Counted from the stretch's first letter, positions 1 through 7,036 are shown. The stretch is DNA of 8,529 nt from Rhodobacterales bacterium (GCA_013298675.1 JAAFIJ010000098.1:1-8529), one strand, 5' to 3'. Numbers and translations: made by a program. The notes: generated by a model from the sequence alone, not told the origin.

Positions 1-670
1 CCAGCGTGTGGCTTTGGCCCGGGCGCTAGCACGCCAACCAAAGCTGCTTCTTCTCGATGAGCCGCTGGCAGCGCTGGACAAGAAACTGCGCGAGCATACC
101 CAGTTCGAACTGATGTCCATTCAGGAACGTACGGGCGTGACCTTTATTGTCGTGACGCATGATCAGGAAGAGGCGATGACACTTTCGGACCGGATCGCCG
201 TTATGGACAGCGGCAAGGTCAAGCAGGTGGGCAGCCCAAACGACATCTACGAATACCCCAACAGTCGGTTTGTGGCCGGGTTCATCGGCTCGATCAACAG
301 CTTTGAGGCCAAGGTCATCGGGCGGATGGGTTCCCAACTCCGTCTATCGGTGCCCGCGATTGGCGGCGAGGTTCTCGCAAATGATCTCGCATCGGTTGCC
401 GAAGGTCAGGCCGTTACGTTGGCCGTGCGGCCGGAAAAGGTTCACCTGTCCAAGGACCGTCCAGAAAGGGCGAATGCCTTCAAGGGGCATGTCAAGGATC
501 TGGCCTATTTTGGCAAGGACAGCCTTTACCGCGTCGCATTGCCCGGAGCATTGGTGCAGGCGCACGCGGTCAACGCCCGTCGCGGCGATGAAGCCGCGCG
601 GGTGGCCGACTGGGATGACGAGGTGTGGGTGTCCTTCGACTTGCCATCGGCCATCGTGCTGGTGGACTGA
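1..670 (+). CDS. potA: PotA-like ABC transporter ATP-binding protein, 5' end missing
   Basis: This is the C-terminal part (about 222 codons, reading from base 2) of the ATPase that powers a spermidine/putrescine-type importer at the inner face of the membrane. The window opens inside the ABC signature helix (QRVALARAL). Walker B (LLLLDEP), the D-loop (AALD) and the switch histidine (VVTHDQEEAM) follow. The phrase FIGSIN.FEAKV is typical of PotA, and a C-terminal TOBE domain carries the VRPEKVHL motif. Walker A and the Q-loop lie upstream of the window. The stop is 2 nt before the first permease gene, so the genes are co-transcribed. Family assignment to the polyamine/opine-type importers is firm. 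The actual substrate is unknown and, given the downstream catabolic genes, need not be a polyamine. No frameshift is visible; the truncation is only the window edge. Confidence 0.93.
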   Translation, partial: QRVALARALARQPKLLLLDEPLAALDKKLREHTQFELMSIQERTGVTFIVVTHDQEEAMTLSDRIAVMDSGKVKQVGSPNDIYEYPNSRFVAGFIGSINSFEAKVIGRMGSQLRLSVPAIGGEVLANDLASVAEGQAVTLAVRPEKVHLSKDRPERANAFKGHVKDLAYFGKDSLYRVALPGALVQAHAVNARRGDEAARVADWDDEVWVSFDLPSAIVLVD

Positions 671-672
671 TT

Positions 673-1590
673 ATGTCTGATCCCAGCCGTCTATCCCGTT
701 GGTTTAACAGCAAAGGTTGGGTAGCGATCCTGATCGGCGTGCCCTATGTTTGGCTTATCGCCCTGTTCCTACTGCCGTTCTTTATCGTGGTCGCCATGAG
801 CGTGGCGACAAACACGCCGACCGCGCCACCGTTTTCTTTTGGCGGCGAGTATCCCCTGATCAACTTTGAATCTTTTGGCAGGGTTCTCACCGACACGCTC
901 TATCTGCGCGCCTTCCTGACATCCATCTTCAATGCGCTGGTCGCAGCGGTCCTGTGCCTGTTGATCGGGTATCCGATGGCGCTTGGGCTGACGCGGGTTT
1001 CGCGCAGTTGGCGCAACATCTTGCTGATGTTGGTGATCCTGCCGTTCTGGACCTCTTTTTTGCTGCGTGTCTATGCCTGGATGGGGCTTATGGGCAAGAA
1101 CAGCTGGTTTAATGGCTTTCTGACCGACGCCTGGAATTTCCTTGTGCCGATCGACTGGGCGGTCAAATCGGTTCCGATGATGAACACCAATTTTGCCGTC
1201 GTTCTGGTGATGGTCTACACCTATTTGCCGTTCATGATTCTGCCGCTTTTCGCCAGCCTTGAACGTCTTGACCCCACGCTGGACGAAGCCGCGATGGACC
1301 TTGGTTCGCGTCCGTCACAGGTGTTCCGCGACGTGACGCTTCCGCAATCAATTCCCGGTATTATCGCAGGCGGCATGCTGGTCTTTATCCCCGCCGCAGG
1401 AGAGTTGGTGATCCCGACGCTGGTCGGCAACGCGTCGCAACCGATGATCGGCAAGATCATCCAGGACGAATTCGGTCAGGCCCGTGACTGGCCGATGGCC
1501 GCGGCCGTCGCGGTGGCGCTTCTTTTGCTTATGGTGGTTCCGACGATGATTTACAGCCATTACCAAGCCAAGGCAGAGGGCACGAAATGA
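673..1590 (+). CDS. potB: PotB-like ABC transporter permease
   Basis: A 305-aa inner-membrane permease, one of two that form the translocation channel of the PotABC-type importer. About six hydrophobic segments are visible, near residues 16-44, 79-105, 115-140, 173-196, 227-251 and 275-296. Between the fourth and fifth lies the cytoplasmic EAA loop (EAAMDLGSRPSQVFRDVTLP begins at residue 205), the docking site for the ATPase. The ATG at 673 is chosen because it sits 2 nt after the ATPase stop with a weak GGTGGA upstream at 661-666; an in-frame GTG at 625 would run deep into the ATPase gene. The length fits the PotB family. It overlaps the next permease by 4 nt (ATGA), implying translational coupling. 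Confidence 0.93.
   Translation: MSDPSRLSRWFNSKGWVAILIGVPYVWLIALFLLPFFIVVAMSVATNTPTAPPFSFGGEYPLINFESFGRVLTDTLYLRAFLTSIFNALVAAVLCLLIGYPMALGLTRVSRSWRNILLMLVILPFWTSFLLRVYAWMGLMGKNSWFNGFLTDAWNFLVPIDWAVKSVPMMNTNFAVVLVMVYTYLPFMILPLFASLERLDPTLDEAAMDLGSRPSQVFRDVTLPQSIPGIIAGGMLVFIPAAGELVIPTLVGNASQPMIGKIIQDEFGQARDWPMAAAVAVALLLLMVVPTMIYSHYQAKAEGTK
1576..1580 (+). promoter_or_regulatory. Ribosome binding site of the second permease
   Basis: A GAGGG stretch inside the end of the first permease gene lies 6 nt before the ATG at 1587. It supports that start, which forms a 4-nt ATGA overlap with the upstream stop codon. Confidence 0.6.
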
Positions 1591-2426
1591 ACCGCCGCCC
1601 GACCTTTCTGATCAGCGTCCTGTGTTTCGGTTTTGCGTTCTTTTACATCCCGATCCTGTCGATGATTGTCTACAGCTTCAATGCATCACGCCTTGCGACG
1701 GTCTGGGGCGGGTTTTCTACCAAGTGGTATAAGTCACTTCTGTCGAACCAGCAGGTCTGGGACGCCCTTATCCTGTCCCTGAAGATCGCTCTGGTGTCGG
1801 CAACGGTGGCAACGATTCTGGGCACCATGGCTGGGATCACCTTGGCGCGGTTCACGAAATTCAAAGGACGCACGCTGTTTTCCGGGCTTGTGACCGCACC
1901 CCTGATCATGCCTGAAGTGATTACAGGCATCTCGATGCTGATCTTTTTCATCTTGATGGCTAACTGGGTTGGCTGGCCTGCGCAACGCGGCTTTGCCACC
2001 ATCACACTTGCGCATATTACCTTTTCGATGGTTTTCGTGACCACCATTGTCAACGCTCGCATGGTTCAAACTGACCGCGCCATCGAAGAGGCAGCGATGG
2101 ACCTTGGCAGTCGCCCCTGGCAGGTGCTGTTCGACATCACTCTGCCAGTGATCTCGCCCGCTATCGCCTCGGGCTGGCTTCTTGCCTTTACCATTTCGCT
2201 GGATGACGTGGTGATCACCAACTTTACCACCGGGCCGGGATCGACCACTCTGCCACTTCTGATCTGGTCCAAGGTCAAGCTGGGCGTCACACCCGATATC
2301 AACGCCTTGGCGACGCTGATGGTCCTGACTGTCGGTGCTGGCGTGATTGTGGCGGGCATCATCCTGAGCCGGGCCGAGAAGCGTCGTCTTGCAGATGAGC
2401 GCATGGCTTTCCGCAAAAATGATTGA
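1587..2426 (+). CDS. potC: PotC-like ABC transporter permease
   Basis: A 279-aa inner-membrane permease, partner of the preceding one. Hydrophobic segments lie near residues 7-31, 60-88, 98-126, 137-158, 188-211 and 240-261. The EAA loop (EEAAMDLGSRPWQVLFDITLP, starting at residue 167) is nearly identical to that of the upstream permease, as expected for two subunits docking on one ATPase dimer. The motif LDDVVITNF after the loop is characteristic of PotC. The start is fixed by the ATGA overlap and the GAGGG 6 nt upstream. The 3' end overlaps the next gene by 8 nt. The substrate is undetermined. No substrate-binding protein gene is seen in the window; it is probably upstream of the ATPase. 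Confidence 0.93.
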   Translation: MNRRPTFLISVLCFGFAFFYIPILSMIVYSFNASRLATVWGGFSTKWYKSLLSNQQVWDALILSLKIALVSATVATILGTMAGITLARFTKFKGRTLFSGLVTAPLIMPEVITGISMLIFFILMANWVGWPAQRGFATITLAHITFSMVFVTTIVNARMVQTDRAIEEAAMDLGSRPWQVLFDITLPVISPAIASGWLLAFTISLDDVVITNFTTGPGSTTLPLLIWSKVKLGVTPDINALATLMVLTVGAGVIVAGIILSRAEKRRLADERMAFRKND

Positions 2427-3270
2427 TGTTCTTTATCATCTGCACGCGCCCCTTGGGGTGTCTGGCTCGGGTCGGGTGCGCTACGGCGCGGCAATGGCAT
2501 TGTGGCGCGATGGTCTGATCACTGCCGAGGTTCTGGAGGTTTACCGCATTGCTTCGGCGCATGACCATCGCGACCCGCTGCAAGAGCTTTCCAGCCGGGG
2601 GCTGCCGCCTCCACCGTCGACGGGGCAGGGCTCGGCGGTCTTGCATTTTTACAAGGCAGCGCGAGACTATCTCTTGGCGCTTGATCACCCCGGCTCTGCC
2701 GACGTAGCGGCTGGCCTTGCCGCAGATCCGGGACCAGAACGCCCACAGACAGTCCGGCAGAATGCCACACAGGAAAAGTGGCTGCCGACGGCGCTTTCGC
2801 TGCTCGGTGCCACGCACCCAGATTTGGCAAGCGCCATTGCCTTGGCCGCCCCAATGCTGGAATGGGTCACCTATGACGCCTATCCGCGTGAACTGATCGG
2901 GGACGACTTCCCCACTAGCCATGCGTTTGCTTCGCTTGTCGGCGCCGATGCACCTTTTGCTGCGCACGATTTTGACATGGGTGTCTTCCTGATTGCTCCG
3001 GGTGTTTTGTACCGCGACCATCGACACCCCGCGCCGGAACTTTACGCCCCGTTGACCGGGCCGCATGGATGGCGCTTTGGGGCTGGGCGACCGGTTTTTG
3101 TCAAGCCCGCGCACGCACCCGTCTGGAACCCACCGCAAAAGCCGCACATGACCAAGGTGGGAAATGTCCCGTTCTTGTCTCTGTTCGTCTGGACGAAAGA
3201 CGTGAACGAATTGGCGCATGTCATTCCCTGCGATGACTGGCCAGAGCTAGAGGCCAATCGCCTTGTCTGA
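2419..3270 (+). CDS. DMSP-lyase-like cupin (DLL superfamily), substrate unknown
   Basis: A 283-aa soluble protein. Residues 1 to about 180 look mostly helical with no motif I recognise. Residues 185-262 form a cupin of the dimethylsulfoniopropionate lyase type: APGVLYRDHRHPAPELY, then PLTGPHGW, a VWNPPQKPHM segment and PFLSLFVWTKD. The spacing H201-x-H203-xxx-E207-x-Y209 with a later H243 matches, from memory, the metal ligands and catalytic tyrosine of DddW and DddK, so the active site appears intact. DddW, DddK and DddQ cleave DMSP to dimethyl sulfide and acrylate, but other superfamily members do not, and no acrylate or DMSP genes are nearby. The ATG at 2419 gives an 8-nt overlap with the upstream stop, like other junctions here; an in-frame ATG at 2395 is a less likely start. 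The fold and family are fairly sure; DMSP lyase activity is not. Confidence 0.8.
   Translation: MIDVLYHLHAPLGVSGSGRVRYGAAMALWRDGLITAEVLEVYRIASAHDHRDPLQELSSRGLPPPPSTGQGSAVLHFYKAARDYLLALDHPGSADVAAGLAADPGPERPQTVRQNATQEKWLPTALSLLGATHPDLASAIALAAPMLEWVTYDAYPRELIGDDFPTSHAFASLVGADAPFAAHDFDMGVFLIAPGVLYRDHRHPAPELYAPLTGPHGWRFGAGRPVFVKPAHAPVWNPPQKPHMTKVGNVPFLSLFVWTKDVNELAHVIPCDDWPELEANRLV
3249..3253 (+). promoter_or_regulatory. Ribosome binding site that decides a TTG start
   Basis: AGAGG lies 9 nt before the TTG at 3263. It favours TTG over the in-frame ATG at 3302, which would remove the conserved N-terminal strand LIHNARIRTMDP that begins this amidohydrolase family. Confidence 0.55.
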
Positions 3271-4873
3271 AACACTGATCCACAACGCGCGCATCCGCAC
3301 CATGGATCCCACGTCACCCCATGCCTCATGGGCGCTGGTGCGCGACGGCAGGATTGCTGGTTTGGGCTTGGGCGTCCCGCCCGATGCGACAAACAAGATC
3401 GACGCTGGCGGGCGGCTGGTGCTGCCCGGTTTTCAGGATGCCCATATCCACCTGTTGTCAGGTGGGATCGACATGGCGACGGCGGCATTCCTTTATGATG
3501 TGGCAGGCGAGCAAGAGTTGCTTGCTGCCCTGCGCGTCCATTCGACTGCCAAATCCCATTTGCCCATTGTCCTTGGTTCAGGCTGGCAGGCTGGCGTCTT
3601 TGGCGATCATAACCTGAATGCAACCCTTATTGACCGCGCGGTCAGCGACCGACCGGTGCTTATCTATGACAGTTCGTTCCACAATGCTTGCCTGAACAGC
3701 CGCGCAATTCAGTTGGCGGGGCTGCAGGATATGGCCGATCCGCCAAATGGCCATATCGTCCGCGATGCCTCGGGCCGCCCCACCGGCATGCTGCATGAAG
3801 AGGTCATACCACTTGTGGCCGAACGTCTGCCAGGATTGACCGAGGCCGACTGGATGGAAGGTCTGCGCGCAGGCCAAGCCCATGCCAATGAACACGGAAT
3901 CACCGGAGTTCTGGACGCTCGAGTGACCGAGCGCGAGGCCGCCACTTATGGCCGTGCTGCTGCGAATGGCCTGTTGACGCTGCGGGTCGCGGGCACGGCG
4001 CTGGTAACCGAGGCCGATACGCCACAGACCGCCGTGGCGCGGCTGTCAGCATTGCGCGCCGCGCATCGCGGCCCTGATTTCCATGTCCATTCGGCCAAGT
4101 TCTTTATGGACGGGGTTTACGAAAACCGCACGGCCGCCAACTTGCGGGACTATGCTGATCGCCAAGGCGGCAACGCGCCCTGCATGTTCGGGGCCGAGCA
4201 GACCCGCGCTTTGATGACCGCGCTGGATGCCGCGCGTTTTGCGATCCATGTCCATGTTATCGGCGATGCCTCGGCCCGTCGCGCGATCGAAGGGTTGGAG
4301 GCCGCACGCGCCGCCAACGGTTATTGGCCTGCACAGCACCAACTGGCACATCTGCAACTGTTGGACCCCGCCGATTTCGCCCGCCTGCAAGGTCTGGCCA
4401 CCGCCAATATCCAGCCCCTTTGGGCAAGGATCGAGCCGCCCTATTCCGACCCCTCGCTGTCGATGATCGGTCAGGACCGCTGGCCGGATGTCTATGCTTT
4501 CCGGCGCATCTTGGACGCGGGCGCAGACTGGTGCCTGTCCTCGGACTGGGCCGTTTCAACGCTGAACCCGTTCGAGATCATCGAAACCGCGATCACCCGG
4601 CAAAAGCGCGTTGATGATGACCCGCAGGCGCCGTTCTTTGCCGATCAGGCCCTGACGATCGAGGAATGCGTGCAAGGCTATACTGTCAATGCTGCGCGGG
4701 CCTGCTGGCGTAACCATTTCACAGGCATGTTGCGGCCCGGCTATTCCGCTGATCTGATCGTGCTGGACCGCGATGTGTTCACCTGTCCGCCACAGAATAT
4801 TTCCCAGACACGCGTGCTGTGCACGCTGTTCAAGGGCCATGAAGTCTATCGTAACCCGGACTTTCCGGGATAA
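3263..4873 (+). CDS. YtcJ/NfdA-like metal-dependent amidohydrolase (amidohydrolase family 3)
   Basis: A 536-aa cytoplasmic hydrolase of the amidohydrolase superfamily. The N-terminal beta domain (LIHNARIRTMDP, then VRDGRIAGLG) leads into a TIM barrel. Visible site residues are H61 and H63 in GFQDAHIHLLSGG, K279 in AKFFMDGVYENRTA, H331 in HVHVIGDAS, H363 in QLAHLQLL, and D428 in SSDWAVSTLNP. The C-terminal part ends with TVNAARA and PGYSADLIVLDRD, which completes the beta sandwich. Known relatives hydrolyse N-substituted formamides or other C-N bonds; the substrate here is unknown. The length is normal for the family. Translation probably starts at TTG 3263, overlapping the preceding cupin gene by 8 nt, and so is coupled to it. 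Position in the operon suggests it acts on the imported compound or on the product of the cupin enzyme. Confidence 0.9.
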   Translation: MSETLIHNARIRTMDPTSPHASWALVRDGRIAGLGLGVPPDATNKIDAGGRLVLPGFQDAHIHLLSGGIDMATAAFLYDVAGEQELLAALRVHSTAKSHLPIVLGSGWQAGVFGDHNLNATLIDRAVSDRPVLIYDSSFHNACLNSRAIQLAGLQDMADPPNGHIVRDASGRPTGMLHEEVIPLVAERLPGLTEADWMEGLRAGQAHANEHGITGVLDARVTEREAATYGRAAANGLLTLRVAGTALVTEADTPQTAVARLSALRAAHRGPDFHVHSAKFFMDGVYENRTAANLRDYADRQGGNAPCMFGAEQTRALMTALDAARFAIHVHVIGDASARRAIEGLEAARAANGYWPAQHQLAHLQLLDPADFARLQGLATANIQPLWARIEPPYSDPSLSMIGQDRWPDVYAFRRILDAGADWCLSSDWAVSTLNPFEIIETAITRQKRVDDDPQAPFFADQALTIEECVQGYTVNAARACWRNHFTGMLRPGYSADLIVLDRDVFTCPPQNISQTRVLCTLFKGHEVYRNPDFPG

Positions 4874-4888
4874 GAAAATCGCAAAAGC

Positions 4889-4893
4889 AGGAG
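4889..4893 (+). promoter_or_regulatory. Ribosome binding site of the small cupin
   Basis: A strong AGGAG 8 nt before the ATG at 4902. It fixes that start over upstream in-frame codons such as GTG 4773 that would overlap the amidohydrolase gene. Confidence 0.75.
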
Positions 4894-4901
4894 AGTTTAT
4901 C

Positions 4902-5261
4902 ATGACCTTTTCGACCGCAGAACGCCGCATCGCCAACATACATAGCAGCGGCTTTGAAACCTTTACCTACCCCGATGGCGTCGCATTGGGGGACAGCATT
5001 CTGCAACTGGACGCCGACAAGACGCTTGGCGTCGGCTTTCACGTCTATCGCATGCCCCCGGGCATGACGACCCGTGCCCACCGCCACAATGGTCCAGAGC
5101 AATTCCTGATCCTTGAAGGTGAATTGGTGGAAAGCGATGGAACGGTGCTCAAAGCGGGCGATATGGTCTATTATGGGGATGGAAGCGTTCACAACTCGCA
5201 CACGCCAAACGGCTGTCTGCTGGCGGTGCACATCAGCGAAGCGGAAACACCGACCGAATAG
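4902..5261 (+). CDS. Small single-domain cupin protein
   Basis: A 119-aa single-domain cupin. Motif 1 is a perfect match to the classical G(X)5HXH(X)3E(X)6G pattern: G54, H60, H62, E66 and G73. Motif 2 (residues 86-97, GDMVYYGDGSVH) keeps G86, G94 and H97 but has glycine where the consensus has proline. H60, H62, E66 and H97 should therefore bind a metal ion. Such proteins may be dioxygenases, isomerases, or sensor-like ligand-binding domains related to the ChrR C-terminal cupin; the sequence does not decide between them. It follows the amidohydrolase by 28 nt on the same strand and is the last gene of this operon, so a role as accessory enzyme of the same pathway is likely. No signal peptide is seen. 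Confidence 0.85.
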   Translation: MTFSTAERRIANIHSSGFETFTYPDGVALGDSILQLDADKTLGVGFHVYRMPPGMTTRAHRHNGPEQFLILEGELVESDGTVLKAGDMVYYGDGSVHNSHTPNGCLLAVHISEAETPTE

Positions 5262-5273
5262 ATGATCCTTGTA

Positions 5274-5304
5274 GGCGCATGCGTTTTGGGACTGCCGCAT
5301 CGCC
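5274..5304 (+). terminator. Possible 3' hairpin of the left operon, no U-tract
   Basis: GGCG (5274-5277) plus ATGCG (5279-5283) can pair with CGCAT (5296-5300) plus CGCC (5301-5304). This gives a 9-bp GC-rich stem with one bulged C and a 12-nt loop, starting 12 nt after the cupin stop. No run of T follows, so it may be an mRNA 3'-end structure or a Rho-dependent stop rather than an intrinsic terminator. Confidence 0.3.
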
Positions 5305-5391
5305 CCTTAAAATGCCCAGGCGCAACCCCAGCTCGCACCCCACGTAGGCGGAAGGCGTCGCAACTTGACCGAACATGTGCTGCGGTGGTGA

Positions 5392-5437
5392 TTGAACCGC
5401 CGCGGCTTTGCCCGCAGGCAATCCCAGGGTGGTTCAG
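5392..5437. repeat. Inverted repeat in the intergenic region
   Basis: TGAACCGCC (5393-5401) pairs with GGTGGTTCA (5428-5436) with one G-U wobble, extendable by one more wobble pair at 5392/5437. Inside it, GCGG (5402-5405) can pair with CCGC (5412-5415). There is no T-run on either side. It may be a structured 3' end or the remnant of a dispersed repeat; the function is unknown. Confidence 0.35.
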
Positions 5438-5494
5438 CCCAATAAGATCCTTTGCAACTGTGCGGTCCTGACCAGAAACCCAAAAACTTCCAAC

Positions 5495-5525
5495 AAGGCG
5501 CAGACAAGTCTGTTCTGGGCGCCTT
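5495..5525 (-). terminator. Likely terminator of the right-hand operon
   Basis: AAGGCGC (5495-5501) and GCGCCTT (5519-5525) form a perfect 7-bp stem, continued by AGACA against TGT-CT with small bulges and an AGTC loop. On the minus strand it begins 14 nt after the peptidase stop, and the following minus-strand bases include a run of five T (5482-5486 read in reverse). On the plus strand only three T follow, so activity in that direction would be weaker. Confidence 0.5.
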
Positions 5526-5538
5526 TGGTCTGGCGGGC

Positions 5539-7029
5539 CTATTGATCCAGCGGAAAGATCGGTCGCGGGACGTTTTTGTAGGGGCGCAGGTGGGCTTGCG
5601 GGGTCGACAAAGCGCCTGAGTCGCAGACGATGATGCGGGCGGCAATAGGCTCAAAGGCCGCGCGAAAGTGCTGCATGGATTTTAGCGCCACAACGGATTT
5701 TGTGGCTGGGTCGATGCCAAAGGCTTTGAATTGCTGTTGGTCCAGCATCTGTCCGCGCTCTGTGGTCACCAAAATGTCGATGCCCGCTACGCGAAAAACC
5801 ACCGTCGGGCCAAAGCTGAACGGCAGACCACCAATCATCGGGCCGTCGCCGATAAGATGCCCATCCGACACATTTACGACGGTTCCGGTCAGGATCAGCG
5901 GGCCGCCGCCAAAGGCCGGGTCATTCTTTCCGCCAAGGGGCAAAGTAACCGTCGCCCCTTGTCCCGCCGAAGTAAGGGCGGCAGCAGCCTCGGGGTCGAT
6001 GATCGGCGCAAAGGCCGCGTTCGCGATACCGGCCGACAACAGCGCCGCCAAAAGGTTTGTTGCGTCGCCGTAAGCGCCCGATCCGGGGTTGTCGGCATAG
6101 TCGGCAATGATAAGCGGGGCGTCCGCGTGGTGCGCGCGCGCCTCGGTTGCCGCTTCGTCCACTGTCAGATATCGGTTCACCGCCTGAAACCGGTTGGCCC
6201 AGATGTCATCCATGATGCCTTCGGCAATAACGCGCGCGCGCGATTCTGCGCTCGCGTTGGCACGGTCATAGGTGACCAGAGCCGACGGCCCGACGTCGGC
6301 GATGTCTGCGTCACCAAAGCCTGCATTGATTGAAACGGCCAGAATGCCGGGTTCTGCCTCGGCCGCGCGTGCACGGGCATACAGTGCCACCATTGCACCC
6401 GCATCTGAACGCCCGCCGTTGGTTTCATCCAGCATCGGCCGGTGGGCACGCAGGGTCGCGGGGCGGGTGGTTCCGTCCATCGCGCTTTGCAACAGGGTGG
6501 CGGCCTGCGCGCCCCGTGCGCGCATGTCGATATGGGGATAGGTTTTGTAGGACACGATGATGTTGGCCAGTCGCGCCATCAGCGGAGTCGCATTGGCGTG
6601 CAGATCAAGCGTGATGGCGATGGGCAGATCGGGGCCGACAATTGCACGCAGCCGTGTCAGCAACTCGCCTTCGCCATCCTCGCAAAATTCCGTTACCATC
6701 GCGCCATGAAGGGCCATCAGGATGCCCGACAATGAGGCCCGATGCGCATGTGCAGAGGCGCAGATCAGTCCGGCGATGTGTTCAAAAGCCTCGCGCGATA
6801 CCGGTCCACCCGGTTCCGCATGGGCCGAGATGACGTGTTCAAGCTGCCATCCCTGTGCCTCTGCGACACCCAGAAAGCCGCCAAGTTCAGTATTGGCGGA
6901 CCTGCGCCCGTCGATTGCTGTTTGACCTAGCGCCAGTTCGGAATTCGCAAACGCAGGCAACCCGGTCATTCCACGTTTGAAGGTGTTGCTTTCGTGCAGG
7001 AATTCGGCTGTCAGGACGTGGTGGGTCAT
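5539..7029 (-). CDS. M81 family metallopeptidase (MlrC/microcystinase C-like)
   Basis: A 496-aa cytoplasmic zinc hydrolase. The N-terminal domain (residues 1 to about 290) opens with VLTAEFLHESNTF, typical of the family, and carries ALHGAM, TLDLHAN and YKTYPHIDM. D142, H144 and H166 have the same D-x-H...H spacing I recall for the zinc ligands of MlrC, and E48 in TELGGF is a candidate catalytic glutamate. The C-terminal MlrC_C-type domain (about 300-490) contains IADYADNPGSGAYGDAT and GGKNDPAFGGGP. Sphingomonad MlrC degrades linearised microcystin fragments, but most relatives sit in peptide transport operons without microcystin degradation genes, as here. The ATG at 7029 lies 7 nt after the ATPase stop with GAGAG just upstream; an in-frame start at 7059 would overlap that gene and precede the conserved N-terminus. 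The likely role is cleavage of a peptide imported by the Dpp-type system. Confidence 0.9.
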   Translation of the reverse strand: MTHHVLTAEFLHESNTFKRGMTGLPAFANSELALGQTAIDGRRSANTELGGFLGVAEAQGWQLEHVISAHAEPGGPVSREAFEHIAGLICASAHAHRASLSGILMALHGAMVTEFCEDGEGELLTRLRAIVGPDLPIAITLDLHANATPLMARLANIIVSYKTYPHIDMRARGAQAATLLQSAMDGTTRPATLRAHRPMLDETNGGRSDAGAMVALYARARAAEAEPGILAVSINAGFGDADIADVGPSALVTYDRANASAESRARVIAEGIMDDIWANRFQAVNRYLTVDEAATEARAHHADAPLIIADYADNPGSGAYGDATNLLAALLSAGIANAAFAPIIDPEAAAALTSAGQGATVTLPLGGKNDPAFGGGPLILTGTVVNVSDGHLIGDGPMIGGLPFSFGPTVVFRVAGIDILVTTERGQMLDQQQFKAFGIDPATKSVVALKSMQHFRAAFEPIAARIIVCDSGALSTPQAHLRPYKNVPRPIFPLDQ

Positions 7030-7036
7030 AGCGCTC

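Larger units (their letters stand above)
5262..5538. other. Convergent intergenic region
   Basis: 277 bp separate the stop codons of the two converging operons. It contains three imperfect inverted repeats (5274-5304, 5392-5437 and 5495-5525). Short open frames on both strands have no ribosome binding site and no recognisable motif, so I see no supported gene here. Confidence 0.7.

Noticed and set aside
2359..3219. 286-codon open frame on the minus strand opposite the DLL-like cupin gene
   Set aside because: It is rich in R, Q and C with no domain-like motif, and it lies antisense to a gene with a clear cupin signature. It is a shadow of GC-rich codon structure.
2419..3270. Naming the cupin gene as dddL, dddQ, dddW or dddK
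   Set aside because: The metal site matches, but the superfamily includes proteins without DMSP lyase activity and no DMSP or acrylate genes are nearby, so no symbol is justified.
5262..5471. 69-codon plus-strand frame directly after the small cupin
   Set aside because: Its ATG follows the cupin stop immediately but lacks a ribosome binding site. The product is rich in P, R and C without motif, and the stretch is occupied by inverted repeats.
5307..5654. 115-codon minus-strand frame spanning the intergenic region and the peptidase 3' end
   Set aside because: It has no ribosome binding site or recognisable family, and half of it is out of frame with the well-supported peptidase gene. A decayed gene in the intergenic part cannot be excluded but is not supported.
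5731..6333. 200-codon plus-strand frame opposite the M81 peptidase
   Set aside because: It is antisense to a strongly conserved gene, with basic low-complexity composition and no family features.
5539..7029. Calling the M81 gene part of a microcystin degradation cluster
   Set aside because: No mlrA, mlrB or mlrD is present, and M81 enzymes are common in peptide transport operons of bacteria not known to degrade microcystin.
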